This document shows, piece by piece, positions 24,501 to 37,953 of a DNA stretch of 64,000 nt; within the stretch, counting starts at the first letter, position 1, and each line of letters opens with the position of its first letter. Both the position numbers and the translations under genes were made by a program. Where the stretch lies: NCBI GenBank assembly GCA_019614645.1, contig JABWDB010000009.1:806001-870000 (forward strand), given 5' to 3'. The notes under the pieces were generated by a model that saw only the letters and a program-made list of their open reading frames with translations, made no database searches and had not been told where the DNA came from. Source of the stretch: Stratiolaelaps scimitus. Taxonomy: Eukaryota; Arthropoda; Arachnida; Mesostigmata; Laelapidae.

Positions 24501-26274
24501 AGAGTGAGCAGCGATATATATATATAGCCATTGGTGGTACCACAAGTTCGTAGCTGAAGTCCCATGAAACCGATTCTAAATCCGCTACGAACTTTTGGGA
24601 CAACCAAATATATATCTATTTATATCAACATAGTACTGTGACATTCGTACGAGCCGTATTGGCAGCGTACCGACGTCAACGAAGAATGCCATTGATTACG
24701 ACACCTCAATAAGCGTCCATGATATGTAAGTACTACACTACTAGAATCTGAAGAGAAATTCTAATACTACTAGGAATCAGATTTAGCATCAATTATCGCT
24801 AGACCGTGTATATCCCTATGAAGCCGTTCATTGCTCAAGTCGTGGGCCCCCTTTTTGTGTACCCTTATACCTTTAAATATAGCAGACTCCTCTCCTCCGC
24901 GCTGCACTTCTCTGCAGCTTTTGTGCTTTTTTTGTCTTTAGGACAAAAACTCCTGCAACGCCTGTAGCTATTTCGAGACGCAACATGAACCCGATTCACG
25001 TATCACCCGAAGTGTGCTCAGCTGGTATTACTTATTACTCTGATATATATATATATATACGTATGTGTATCCCTTGCACCTTCCTGTTCCCTTGGCCCCT
25101 AAAGCTGTTCCGCTGAGTACGGCTCGAATTTCAAATATAATTTGTGTAATGACTGCATGACCGTAATGCTACTCAGCAACCATTGCGGCGTCGAGCACCG
25201 CCAGAAGTGTAGCGTGGGGAACCCGTGGGTCATCAGGGGAGCGAGGCTGGGAGGAGATAATCACAGCGGGTCTCTAACTCGAACGGACTTTCCCAAGCTG
25301 GCCGCCGGATCGTCTCGCCACGAAAGGAGGGTCCGCGGACCGCGGTCGGCCACTGATATTCCGCTGATCTGGGTCTCTGCTTACTCTGCGTCATAGCACT
25401 GTAATGACAACGACCCAATGTATTTTTATGTGATGTCTGAAACCGTTGCGTCGCATTGCGTTGGCGCGAACCACGTTCCCAGTCCTCCCTTACAGATAAA
25501 TATGTAGATAGATAACGTATATCAAGCCTCCCAGTTTCGCAGCAGTGCCTTCCACGACTTGAGCAGGACGGCACGACGGCGGGTGTACGTAGAAAAACCT
25601 TGAGCAAACACCTTTTTCCCGCAGGCAGCAATAAGAACAGGCGGTTTGAGAGAGATTCGAGAACCTGCCTGCCTGCTTGCCAGCCGGCCTAAATACCGAT
25701 AATATTATTTTGTTGATGAATATTTCACTCGACAAGAGGCGTCTAGTAGGATCTAATTAGTTCGTCGTATTCGCCCGCGATTGCCGGGCGGCAAATGGCT
25801 ACAACGCGCCGGTAGTGAAGCCGTCAGAGAGGGTCGCGCAAGCGTGGATGGGGCAAGTCAATTACCATGCAGATTGGGAAGACCGACAACCGCGCCGCGT
25901 CGCTAAGGAAATGGGCGACGATTTTAACTTGCCGTCGAGTAAGTGGCAATTTCTACGGGCGAACCATTCCGTGAACTTCGCATGACAGTATGTTTGTGTC
26001 AGAATTACGCTAATTGTAATAACGATTACGCTGTGCGCTCAATGTTCGCACGAAACGCACAGCCTAGACGGTAACGGTAAAATGGGAATAGTTCTGCTAC
26101 GAGTGGGCGTGTTGTTATGTCGTTGAATGGCGAAATATGTAATTCTCTACTTTTTGCGAATCGCTAATCCTCGTCACTGGGTGCTTTTTTGTTGCCATTG
26201 AGTAATGAGCCCATGAAAACAACGGCTAGAGATTTCGGAATGCTGACTTTTAAAATGAGAATATGGTATGGACA

Positions 26275-26282
<8 letters not shown>

Positions 26283-26305
<23 letters not shown>
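26283..26305. repeat. (AT)n microsatellite
   Basis: About 11 AT units, preceded by a degenerate AT-rich lead. Confidence 0.95.
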
Positions 26306-26814
26306 CACAAGCTCATTTCGTCGAGCATTTCGAGGAAGCCTGCATGGCACCATGCTAATAGAAACTCCTATCTAAATCTATTCATCAGGTATCTTGTGAG
26401 CTTCGGATTTCGGATGCCTTCCAAGAAACATTTAAACTATACATCAAAAATAGAGGTAACATTTTATGTGCTACCATATAACGTGAGTATCGACCTCGTA
26501 CTGGAGGTTGCTTGACGTCAAGTGACAAGCGTTGCGGAAACGCAGTCAGTCATCGAACTTTTGTATATTTTAAAGTCTTACCGTTTCCGGGCTAACGCTC
26601 CTGAGAAGGGTTTTAATGCTTCACGTTGGCGTATGCCTTGTTTCTCTCATGCGATCCAACTGAAGTGGATTATACGGCCTACAATTATGAACCACACACA
26701 CACAGATTTGTATAGAGATTGAACAACTGATAGCGCGCGCAACTATCTTAAACGAGACCGCTCCATCCGGAGCGCATCACCATATCGATTATATTGAATT
26801 GATGCAATTGGATG

Positions 26815-26863
26815 GTGATGATGATGATGATGACTATTATTATTATTATTATTATTATAATTG
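26815..26863. repeat. (GAT)n(ATT)n compound microsatellite
   Basis: About six GAT/ATG units pass into about eight ATT units. Confidence 0.95.
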
Positions 26864-26929
26864 GCTTGATTTTCTAAGGTTATTATATGTACCGGATATA
26901 CCGAGTGATTTATTTCCAAGCTGATTTAA

Positions 26930-27770
26930 GGTAGCTTAATTTACATAGTCAAGCAGACCTTCCAACGTCCTACCATTGTTCCGCAGTATAAAATACAGAT
27001 CACGAATCGGACAGCGGCAAGGAACATTTAGTTACAGCTTTTCCCACGGTCAGCCTTGAAGGCCAACTATTCTCCGTAATGCCTTCTTCAGTCTGCTAGA
27101 GCGGTGTTAGACGTACCCATAGCGATGTATAATAGTTAGGTGGTGGTTGACGATGCATAGGTTCCTACCGGCTGAAATCCATCTCCTCGGCGCTAGATAT
27201 GTTTCCCCGTAGGGGATGTCTAGGAACTCACGCAACGTACTCTGTAGGCCGTTAGATTAGTTCGCGTTGGCAGGTCAAAGCCGGCAAAGGGTCATACGTG
27301 TGATTGTCGTCCATGCTCGTACTTCGAGCTGGACCGGGTGAGGTCATCGGAGTCAAGAGTTCCCTGGGGCGTTGAGTAGGGCACTCGTTCCCTTCTCAGT
27401 GTAATGTAGGAAACACGTCTTCAACGGTTGAAGTGGACTTCAACGCTATTTGCAAGCCTTATCGTTTCTACGAAACGGCGCGATGGTGTTATCCCAACGT
27501 CGATTCACGTTACCGAACCAAAGCCGGCGGCAGTATAGGTGGTAACTGACATGTTTATCAATGATGGGATATGCCTCCTTTACATGCGGCTCGGTGGTAC
27601 GCTGATTGGGAAACCGACCTAACGTGTACTTTTCTTATCAGCGATTTCGCCTCGTATCGACATAAAATAGATCTCGTCTTTCACAGGAGAGAACCCAATC
27701 GGCGATCGTCAAGACAGCTAGGGCGTAATGATTCGACTTGATTGACACATTTGTTGTTGTTGCTGCTGTT
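26930..27770 (-). pseudogene. Bel/Pao-type LTR retrotransposon, integrase region
   Basis: Read on the minus strand from 27,770 down, separate open pieces appear in the order expected for the pol C-terminus of Bel/Pao elements. First is YALAVLTIADWVLSC (about 27,735-27,690). Next is LGRFPNQRTTEPHVKEAYPI with DKHVSYHL (about 27,645-27,550), matching 'LRVGGRL...HPIILP..H'. WFGNVNRRWDNTIAPFRR (about 27,525-27,470) matches the 'H.G...T...+R..FW' zinc-binding region. LREFLDIPYGETYLAPRRW (about 27,240-27,185) is followed by KKALRRIVG (about 27,090), matching 'SVK.ALRK+LG' near the integrase end. Stops and frame changes lie between all pieces. The polymerase part and LTRs were not recognised. Each motif alone is weak; their order and spacing carry the call. 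A gypsy-like relative is possible. Confidence 0.6.
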
Positions 27771-30344
27771 GTTACCTTCGGCGTCGTTGTCGCTTATTTG
27801 AACCAAGCTGCAGTTTACGAGCTAATTACCTCGTTCCATTTTGCTGTGAAAAAGTTATATCCTGCAACCGAAAGGGCTATATTTAAGGGGCTAATTAGGT
27901 TTTAGCTTGAATCTCTCTTCGTGTCCTGACGAACGAAGTGGACGGCCGGACACTCACAAATATAAATGTCAAGCCAGCTAACTAACCCTTAAGTCTAACT
28001 TCCTGACATCCAATTCCGAGGATAACAGCTGATAAAAAAAACACACACAAAAACATAAAAACAGCTACACGATCATGATACACTGTTTCTATATACAGGC
28101 TTTCAAATGAAATCGTGCCGTTGAATGGCTGTTGTTTGACTATGGTTGTTTGCCAGTGCACAACGTTTACGGAATACTGTTGATGCAAAAACAGCTAGCT
28201 ATCCACGTGCCGACTTTGAACGTCGGAACCTTTGAAGATGAGGCTGCCGAGAAGTGAAAGAAATCTCGCCCTGACCCCCGTGTATGACCTATATAAAGAC
28301 ATGTTTTGCCATGCGCGATTTTGGTTGCTCAAAAAAGCGATGTGAATTGAATCTGGCAATGTCGATTTAAGTGCTCGGATTTCAGTTGGCTGTCGACAGA
28401 CGACAAAGCCACGGGTCGAACCAGTATATATGAGCCAGTGATTTGCTGAGTGTGGTTTAAATGGAGTTTGGAAGTGATCCATATCATTAGAGAGAGATAG
28501 CCACTAATCGATCAAAGTTGATCAGTTTCAGTCTACCCGTGTAGACAGAAAAGCTAATTAACTTTGGTCGACTATATCATAGTTTTAGTGTGTCTGTGTT
28601 CGTGTGAGCGCTTTTACGCCAAATCAACACTCGAATTGCATAAAGGCTGTACGCTTTTCACGTACCATTAGGCACTTCTTATTGACTAATCGATTCAACA
28701 CAACTCGAACGTAATACAACACACAATTCGGTTCTAACGATATTTGAAGCTATATATAGCTAACCTTAACATTACAGTTTTACATCCGAATTACCGATTT
28801 GGCTTGGAATCATCCACGTACGTGTGTGTTGCCTCGTGTTCTGCACTTCCTAATGGCCGCTATGTGTCTCGCGCACATTTGGATGGACAAAGCTATAAAA
28901 TGAGTATTGCATTCTATATTAATCTATCCCCTCGTTAGAAGTCATACTATAGTCAACATCTACAGATCTGCCCTGTGAGCAGGTGAGATCCCATTCTGAT
29001 GACGCTGATGGGAGACATTTCTAGCTAGGACATTTGGAAGGGATCAATCTGTTTCAGAAGCCCAAGTGGAAAAAAAGGAAAGCCACCTCCGAGCCTTCCC
29101 GCATGACCGTTGGTCAGCCGCGGGGACTCCATGCCTGTGGCCGTAGAACAGCCACCCACAGCGAGCAAGGACCGAGATTGGTGGTGTAAACTTGTGAAAA
29201 TATACGAGCAGGCGCAGGTTCAATGACGTTCACTTCTGCCGCGTTTTCCCCATTTTGCCGCGGCTTCCGTGAGCTCTAACCAATCGTTGGAGGTGAACGA
29301 TTTTTAACAACGCGATGCCATCCCTGCTAAGCCTATCGTGCTAGCTTCTCAGCTCGCTGAATATAATGATGAGCCAGTAATTATTCCCGCCGGACTGCTC
29401 GAAAGCCACCGCTCTCGAAATTCACTGCCAGTGTACGAGAGGAAAGGGGCCAGTGCTCGCCTAATTGCTTTTCTACTGACTGATTAAGCGGCAGGACCCC
29501 CCGCGGTCGCTAGTGGACAGTGGAAGCATTTCGTGATAACTCAGAGTTGGATTGCATGAAAATATGGAGGGACGCTAAAGTTCTGAAATTTTCAGGGCTC
29601 GAAAATGTGGTGCGCGGGGCAGCTTAACTGATATACGGCTATATATGAATATAGTTAAAGATCTAGTTAGAAATTACGGCGGACAAAAACCCAGAAAGGA
29701 ATCCAAACGCAAATTTGAGAGGGGAGCTGCCGCATCGACTAGCACTACTGCGTGTATTATAATACAACCAGGCAAAAAGGAATATGTCTTCTGTGCCAAA
29801 TGCAAGGGGAAGGCTCAACCAGCCAGCTTGCGTGAACGCGCGAATGCAACTTATCTTAATGGAGATTCGTTCGCAGCTGGGGGGCCCTCGACGGTTCTTT
29901 TCCCAGCAGACATTTTGCTGTGCTTACCATCTCTATGGCACTCATACAGAGAATTCTCAGGGGCAAAATCCACCAGTTCTGAGGCCACGGTATGATCTGC
30001 TAAGTAGATGTTGCCTGTTTGTATCGAAAAGGCAGTTGTATGGGTCAAATGCATTGCGTCTTTGTTCTCCTTACTGTGTATTTTATATCAGTAACACGTG
30101 AGACTCCGCCACTCGACTGGCCGTTTGACAGCTCACCGATCACAAGCGAAAACTATCGCTTGCTGAGGTCATATTAGAGCTTGCACTGTAGCGTTCAGAA
30201 AAGGAACTCTATCACCATGAGAGACTAACGATTTCAAGAAGCACTTTCGCTTAACGACAAGCCACTCATCCATTTTCATTCATATGGACGCGATCATGCA
30301 AAGGCGAAATGTATTGTGATCCACATAAAACATAAACTTTTTCG

Positions 30345-30370
30345 GGCTGACTCTCAGCCAACATTTAACG
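30345..30370. repeat. Short dispersed repeat with perfect hairpin (copy A)
   Basis: GGCTGACTCTCAGCC is a perfect six-pair hairpin with a three-base loop, followed by AACATTTAACGT. The same block, slightly changed, occurs at 51,309-51,334. The reading frame RADSQPTFNV here and PADSRPTFTV at the other copy suggests a shared decayed coding segment, perhaps from an LTR element, but this is inference. Confidence 0.5.
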
Positions 30371-31068
30371 TAGAGACAGCCCACCGTTGCGAGATACACA
30401 CCAGACGACAATATCCTAATTTAGATTCTTAACAGGATAACATTTGCTGTTGCCATTTCACCTTCCAACCTATTTTTTTTATAGGAGGTGCTTCGGGAAT
30501 GCATGATGCATATGCGTGACTCGGCCGTGGTGAGTGACAAGTGCAAGTCTCACGATCCCGCTCAACCCGGAGTTCCCCCGCGAGCCTCACGGCTCGCAAA
30601 TTGCTAGGCATTACTTCGATATGCATCTTCCAACCTGTAAACGTGGATATGGCTTTATAAGTCAACACCACTTACATGGTTTGCCACAGAAAACCTGATT
30701 AACCCGCTACCTAGGTTAGTCAGCTAGTGGGTCAGGTAGTCATTGGCTTCACGAACAGGTGAGCAGGCTGACAGCGACATCGACCTCGATGAACGTTGCA
30801 TTCAGGTATTGTGACCATAAAAAGAAAGGAGAGAAAAATAACAAAAAAGGAAGCAATGTTATGCCGGTGCAGCGAATCGCCCCTTGCTAATTGGCACCGC
30901 CGCCAGCCAACAAAAGCTCGTCAAACAGCCCAGAGCCTCTGTTGGAGAGGCTGGTTTTTGTCGCAGAAAAGCGAAAAAGGCTTCTGCGCACTTAGCATTG
31001 ATTAGAACGAGAACACTAATGCGCTGTTCTGTATCATCACAGCAATTTATCGTGGCAAGTTCCACGTG

Positions 31069-31069
<1 letters not shown>

Positions 31070-31106
<37 letters not shown>

Positions 31107-31131
31107 CTCGAAACTATATATATATATATAG
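31070..31131. repeat. Two adjacent (AT)n microsatellites
   Basis: AT runs of about 36 and 17 bases are separated by a ten-base non-repeat spacer. Confidence 0.95.
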
Positions 31132-33817
31132 ATATCATATTTATTGATCTCCTTGGGTCTATTAAGCTTATGCTGGCAGGAAAGTGACAATTCGATACAC
31201 ATATATTTTTGTTACGCCTTCTCAAACAAGCAATACATCGGAACCCACACATACGAGCATGTGCACGCGGCTATCGTCTGTGCACGTTCGTATATCGGCT
31301 CATTAGATTGGTGCTGCTAATTTTCTTAACGAGACCAGTCTCGTCGTCGCCGAGCAGACAGACGGCTAGAGGAGTTGGGGCAAATCCTACGCATCCCTAT
31401 GCGCAGGAGTTACCTACGTGGAAAAAATGAAGTTTCCGCTAAGTCCCTCTTAACTGACTTTGTCCTGTCCAGGCTTAGGATCAAGTTCGATTATATCGAG
31501 TAACCGTTCCTGTCATCTTTCTTCTCCCCATTCTGACCTTCACGCGTTTCGTCCTACGAGGTCCTAGTCGTCCTGGGAGTATACCGATATCGATTGAACG
31601 CCCTCTGAGCTACGTGCAGCGTCCGACGACTCTGTGCGCCTGATCGGGAGTCTGACCATTTGTGTGTGCGTGAGGGTGTCGTTATTGATACGAGGCTCTC
31701 GTTACTGGAGCCACTCGACGGCGCACCATGTCCTTCTCTGTGGTGCTGAGTCTCACACCCAGGCCACGATCTCGATCCACTCCTGTAGGAGTTTCGCCCG
31801 TCCTGTTATATATACAGGTGTGTCACACGCGTCTATTGTTATAATGACAATAACATCTCTCGATGAGCTCCTTGCCTATGCCCTAACCTTGTATATAGAC
31901 CGGCTACATCTAGGGTCGGGAGCAGGCGTCGAATGGTTCAAGGCTGTTCATTTATAATACGTGGCTACTTGGCCTGTGGTCACTTTGTGATACTAAGTAC
32001 ATATATACTAAGCCTGTTATATTCACTTGAGGTACTCGACGACGCTTCGGAGTAACAGAAGAAGTATACTCACTTGCCTAGCCAATGAGTGGTTCGGGTT
32101 GATTGAGACTATATATTATATGTAATGTACTATCTTGCACTCGTCCTTTACGATACACACTAGTGGAAAATATTCTCGGCATTTGAAGGCCTTGTCCAAG
32201 TTCGTAGAATGCCACAGTAGACAAAACCCTTTCAAAGCTATTGACACATAGCGGTCTGGTTCCTAAGACGCTGAAGTCATACGCACAGCGGACGACGATC
32301 CTCCGAAATATTGGTACCCGCAGGATAACAACACGTTGACATACAAAATAAGCTAAGTCCATGACAGATATCACTTCCCTATAGTTGTTTAATCATCTTC
32401 ACATAGAGTAGGCCAGTTTTGGATGCGGCCCCTGCATCGACGATCGCAGATCTGCCCAAAGAATCGGTCGCCTCTTCTTCAACCGATTTAAAGTTCACAC
32501 CGAACACAAGAGGAGATCAGGTTTTTGGTCCTGAATAATCCAATTGCTCCACTCACCTCTCTCTCGGCCATATGTCCGAATGCTCATCTAAAATAAAACC
32601 TTTTCGGTCGTTGGTGATAGCCGGAGCCTCCACTCGTTAGCTTTGATTTGTCTTCCTATTTTCTATCTGGAACCATCTCGTAGGTCTGTTAAACCTTTTT
32701 GACCTTCACAGTCAGCTATAGTCTGTTTCTGTATATGGTTCAACTGTAACGACCTCGACTCAACTGGCTGCTAACGACAGATATTGGTCCTCGTGAACCT
32801 CGATTAGGACATCTTCGTCTAGTGGCGTTCCATCCTGTGAAATGGAGACCCTTAGTGAGGACACTAGCCCCCTACCAAGAGATAGCTACAGAACACCGCG
32901 ATACATCCGCGCTCGACGTACTCTCCGTACAGCAAGGAACAGTGTTACGCTCTTGGCCGTTTGCTTGGTTCGCCGTGCTTTGAAGTCCTTTAATCATTGG
33001 CCATCTCCAGCCCAATAAAATAACGTGAGAAAAGTGTCTATTCTAAAAATTAAAAGAGAGATAATAAGGGACAAGGAAAATAATAATAATTATTATGGTT
33101 TTTATTAATTATTATTACCCAGATATGAACACCCGATCCGCAATTACGTTCGGCCGCGCTGTTTTCTTTGGCATATGTATAACATTCTCATTATGTATTT
33201 CCTGTCTACCATTTCCAAAATGTAGTTTCGTTCCTCTCAAAATGGTGATAGTTAAAAACCGTGACGATTCGATCAGATTCGTTCATTCGACCTATACATG
33301 AAATCAGATCAGTCGTAGATTACACACCCATTTTCACTTCAATGTGTTTTTCTGTTGTTGTTCGTTTCCATACCTTTGTCCTCCGTAAATTGTGAACCAT
33401 ACGCAAGATTTTCTCGAGTTTCTCAAACTTTGGGATATAATATAAAGGTGCCCCTAGAATCATCCTTTTGCCTGCGTGCACTACTACATGGCAGGGCACT
33501 AATGAATCACAGCTCACAACACTCAGACGTGTTTTGAACATATGAATATGAACCAAGTGAAAGGTGCTAGACTATATGCGCGATACTCGAGGATTGTGAA
33601 TACCTACCCGCCGCTCATAGTTGTCGGCCTCTTTAAAGCTCGCAGTAATTCTCATTACCGCTATGATGCAATTATCACCCTCCAATTAACAAGCGAAAAC
33701 AAGTTTGTTCTGTGGCACACGTGGAATTTGTGCTGTAATTTCATTAGAAGTTCAGGGAAATGTCGCGGACGAATGCACTGTTTTAAACAAGGGGGTTACA
33801 TGTTTGAGGCACGTCTG

Positions 33818-33819
<2 letters not shown>

Positions 33820-33849
<30 letters not shown>
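33820..33849. repeat. (AT)n microsatellite
   Basis: About 15 uninterrupted AT units. Confidence 0.95.
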
Positions 33850-33852
<3 letters not shown>

Positions 33853-34814
33853 TTAAGTGTGCTTCCATACTCAAACAATGACAATACCGGCACTCTTACG
33901 AAAGTTGAAAACGAGACCGTTTGTAAGTTTTATTCAATTGCGCCTGAGAGCTCCTTCAAACGCGAAGGTTATGTCTGAGATGATCCAGTGATTGCAATGA
34001 AATCTAGCAGTAAAAGTTGCGACTTTGGATTCGAGATAATATTTCATGAGAAAACATTTATAGTTTTTCGTTGCTGATTTCGCCGTGAAAATGTTTGTCT
34101 CGATGTCTTAGATGAAAAACGTTTGTGTGTGAAGCATGACGACCTATTTAGGCTAACGAGTCTTGAGCATTGTCAGTGGGAGCATTTTCCAATTGACTGA
34201 TATTGAAACCCATTTTACAGCATTAAACGGAATAGATTCGGAGAGTCTTTACCGAAGGGCAGCTGGCAACGCTCAGCGAGGGATTCTGACAACAATACTT
34301 CATATGTCATGTCTGTGTGTCAGGTGTGCTACCGAAAAATTTAGCAAACAGCTTACTTTCTAGAAAAGGACATCAAGGTAGCTTTATTTGATTTGAATAA
34401 CATCGAATGAGTCGACAATCAGCGACAATTTTGCTTGCAAGGGAGGGCCGAACCTCCTAAGAAGCAGCATTCTGAAGACCCTCTCCAATTGGCTCGGCAA
34501 GAGTACACATTCGCTTGTGGTACCCATGACAGATAAATGCTAAATCGTGTGATTATATGAAACGACAAAGCTTGCTGGAAGGTACCTTTTCCACTATCCC
34601 CACTACTGCAAGCGATCAGCTTCGGCTCAACTGAACTCTGTTTGATAACCCGTATCCAAAGGAAACGCCGAGGAGAAACTCGGAGATATCTTGCGTTCGT
34701 TCTCCCGGAACGGAGATGTTACTGTGTTCAAGCCAATCAGAAGATCGCTTTACCCTGCATTGCCAATCTTGTCTAGTTTTCGAGGCGCTCACCGCCTCCG
34801 TAGACAAGCGAGGC

Positions 34815-34838
34815 AGGAGAGAGAGAGAGAGAGCGAGA
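34815..34838. repeat. (GA)n tract
   Basis: GA run with one GC interruption, inside the chance-like frame at 34.7-35.06 kb. Confidence 0.93.
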
Positions 34839-35334
34839 AAAGGGAACGGTTGATGGCCTCTGCAACGGCCATTAGGATCTTACATGATCTTCGCTACCTA
34901 ATGAAAACGAATTCCGATAACGTCTCGTCAGAGTTCGCCTACGTAGCTGCACAGTTTGTGGATGAAGTGGTGAGCATGCCTTGTAAGGGACAACACTTTG
35001 TCCCTGCCTTCACCTTATTGAAGGTCCTTGAGAAGGTGACGCATTTACAGCTAAATTGAGCAAGGGAGGTTCGAAAGCTCGCTTTGATCTATTCATTTAG
35101 CTGACTTCTCTCATTTTGCGTCTCATGGATTTCTTAAGCTATACATTGACATTTGACGGCGATTTGTCGGACTGTCCAACCCGACGAGTTCCGGCAATCG
35201 ACGGACTCACATAAGGTCTCCTGGGACCGATCGCGGAGTCTTATCGATTCCAGTCTTGATTTTTATGTATGGTAAAGGTTTTACTGGTATATTAAAGCAA
35301 CCGCAGTTTTGCAATGCTCAAGTTCTCTCATATG

Positions 35335-35416
35335 TCACGTCACGGGACTCGAACCTGCGGCCTTCGGTTTTTTACGCTACAATAATTAATGACTAGCGAT
35401 CCCCACTAAGTCGTGT
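35335..35416 (-). tRNA. Degenerate class II tRNA-like sequence (pseudogene or SINE head)
   Basis: On the minus strand there is a perfect RNA polymerase III B-box, GGTTCGAGTCC (plus positions 35,345-35,355). Fifty-eight bases upstream lies an A-box-like CGACTTAGTGGG (35,402-35,413), matching about 10 of 12 consensus positions. The candidate ends pair: ACACGAC against GACGTGA gives five of seven acceptor pairs, and a four-pair D-stem TTAG/CTAG can form. The total of 82 bases and the wide gap between boxes fit a tRNA with a long variable arm (Leu or Ser class). The anticodon stem is poor and I cannot assign an anticodon. A decayed tRNA gene or the 5' head of a tRNA-derived SINE fits better than a working tRNA. 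Confidence 0.42.
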
Positions 35417-35753
35417 CAGCAGGCTTCGTTTCGGCTATTTAACTACGTTCCTGCCTGCTAGTTTGGTAATCGTGTGGTGAATTATGTCAAAAAGAATGAA
35501 AAAAGGTGCCACCTTGTGGACCTACTTAGATGTGGGAGCTTATTACTAAGCTTTGGCTACCTTTCCTGTTATTAGGCTAAAGTAAGATCTTCGCTTGACT
35601 TGTCACTCGATGTTGACTGTTGTCCAATGAACAATTTTCCTCACACTGGTAGTGTAACACTTTGTTGTTAAGATGGTCGTTAGGCCGGGCACAACTTCAA
35701 CTCAACACGTCTTCGCAACTCTGACTTTAGTCTTCGATCCATGTCGATATTGT

Positions 35754-35781
<28 letters not shown>
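35754..35781. repeat. (CT)n tract
   Basis: About 12 CT units ending in TTTCTC, at the left edge of a GC-rich island. Confidence 0.95.
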
Positions 35782-35785
<4 letters not shown>

Positions 35786-37886
35786 ATTGGTTCCAGGTAT
35801 CTGTCCGGACCTCACGCTTGCGTCGTTTACTTTCTCTCCCCTTCTATAGCACACATAATCGTCGCCTCGCATCCAACAAGGTTGCTGTTGCGACAGATCT
35901 GTCCATGCAACCAAACGGCGAGCGCTGGAGCGCCCATCCTTCATGCCAGGATGCCGCTGCTGTCCAGGATGCCAGCCAGCCAGGACCCCACCTGGATAGT
36001 GGGAGCACTAGGGATGGCTTAGCGTGCTTAGTGGAGCAGGCCAGCAGCCTCGTCGAGGTTCATTTCGCCACAAATGGTCCGAGGATTTTCCTAGATGCCG
36101 ATCAACGGGAGGCCCATTGATCAGGCAGAGGAAGACAGAAAAAAACAGAGAGGGGGATATCGAGAGCGTCAAAAGATGGCGCAAACGAAGCGGCCATCTC
36201 GTGTCCACCGGGCATCCGGACAGCTGAGCCGAATCAGCTTATACCCGGACTTAGGGCCTATGCGGACTCGCATACCCACCACGCATGGGCTGTCGATGGC
36301 GGCTAGTGCCCCAGAGGCGGCTATTATAATGATTATTCTCGACTACCTGATTGGCCTATTGATTGATAAATTGATTGAGGGATCGACCTCGCTAGGACCG
36401 CGCAGTGAGCCGGGAGGACTGCGATCAATCGATCCAATATTACCAGCCATACGTCCTCATCCGCAACCACCGCAGAGTGCCTGCTCCGCTGTCGTCACTA
36501 CCACAGGCCTTAACCGCGCACGACATACAGCTGCCCTTCTAGGCTCCGAGCGGAGCCGAGCCACGGCTATCGCCCCCGCCAACAGCACCGTTGATACCGC
36601 AGGCATGCCAAAAATCTGTAATACTCATCCAGCAATACGGCCAGTGTATCAAACGCACAAGTATAGGTCACAGTATTACGGGCTGCGCTGTAATTATGCA
36701 ACACGTGTTCCGCTTTGCAGGCTGACTGTGCGGTTGAATTGGAGGAAGAAAGGAGTTGAGAGGCGGGAAATGCTGTTAGAGGCGTCGATCGTATGAAGCG
36801 TTGCTATCCCACAGTCTGGCTACCAGTGAGGCCACCCCAGCAGCGATAGTGCACACGGGGTCCGCATTGCCGCTGGCAACGGCGTCATCGGTGACACGAC
36901 CATTTTACATCGTCAACCCACAAATTTTCAAGTCACCTACTCTGTAATGCCATATCGTATATCTGAAACCTTCGACTAAAACGGGACACCAACGAACAAA
37001 TTAGCAAGTTGCCAAATGTGATGATCATATTTTACTGCTTTCTATGAACTTTAACAATGGAGTGAGCATTTGAGTCCATCTGTGCAGTTGCAGGCAGTTA
37101 CACCCATACTCCGCAGCATTGCTGCACCGGCCTATTTCGGTGACCTTGAGATGCTTTGACGATGAAGCGGTGTGCGTTTTTAAGCGCAGTGGTTGCCCAG
37201 CTCGGTCGCTCTCCCAGCGGGGACACTGGATAGAGCTTAGCTTCTTTCTGTGCGTGAGTGGGTTGGCGTCATGTCCTTAATAATTTCTTGAACCATTCGA
37301 GCGGCCATGGTAGCTAATAGTACGGATATAGGATTGCAGCAGTTCAACAACAACAGCAAGTACTACCACAGCCACTATTTGGGCAAAGCGAGAGAGATGA
37401 AGAAAGAAAGAAAACAAAATGATTTCTGGAAATCGAAAGTCTGCTATGGACTACGTCCAATTACATTGCCTTGACACCCCCCGAGAGTGACCTGCTCACC
37501 CTTGAAGTGGTCGAACTCTAGGGCAACTTCGCTCCTGTATAGATGCTCTTATTGATAATGTATGATAGCAGAGAGACAGGGGGAAGGGAGGCGAAATGAG
37601 AGAGAGAGTTTGGCGACTAAAAAAAATATTGATTTACGCTCACTTTCTCTTTCACCGGTCGGATATTCGGAGTAGCAGACTGATTCCCCCCCGCCTCTCT
37701 TCGTCGGGCAACGCTCGCAAGAAACCTGTGCGTTTTTGAGCTTTTGAGGACTCACGAACTAACAAGTACCTATAACATGCTTATGTAAGGAACTTCGTAT
37801 TATACAGCCTCCACGACGTAGGAGCAGCTAATCATGTCAAATGCATGAGTTGCACCTAATGACCTTACGAAAACGTCCGTGCAAAC

Positions 37887-37888
<2 letters not shown>

Positions 37889-37953
<65 letters not shown>

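Larger units (their letters stand above)
24500..26925. other. Non-coding stretch, no recognised gene
   Basis: No recognisable gene. Short (AT)n tracts lie near 24.52 and 25.05 kb and a longer one at 26.28 kb. GC-rich sequence at 25.2-25.9 kb carries a 132-codon minus-strand frame rich in Arg and Ser without a domain. A compound GAT/ATT microsatellite closes the stretch. Confidence 0.5.
27780..35330. other. Non-coding stretch, no recognised gene
   Basis: No frame with a domain I recognise. The 122-codon plus-strand frame at 34,691-35,059 begins within a GA tract and ends in an ordinary-looking 68-residue segment after an internal Met; it has no recognisable homology, and I could neither support nor exclude a small exon. 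The minus strand between 33.0 and 32.4 kb shows a long, stop-interrupted frame containing VDAGAASKTG, which could be a decayed retroviral-type protease but is too weak to call. (AT)n tracts occur at 31.07-31.13 and 33.82 kb. Confidence 0.45.

Noticed and set aside
32400..33000. Minus-strand reading with VDAGAASKTG resembling a retroviral-type protease site
   Set aside because: Stop codons are about as frequent as chance predicts, and no flanking protease strands match.
34691..35059. 122-codon plus-strand frame with an ordinary-looking last 68 residues
   Set aside because: Starts through a GA microsatellite, has no recognisable homology or splice support. Kept as a remark only.
36095..36796. 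233-codon plus-strand frame, the longest in the window
   Set aside because: No recognisable domain, low-complexity Arg/Ser/Pro-rich composition, GC-rich context with other open frames overlapping. Chance or untranslated sequence is more likely; no splice or expression evidence.
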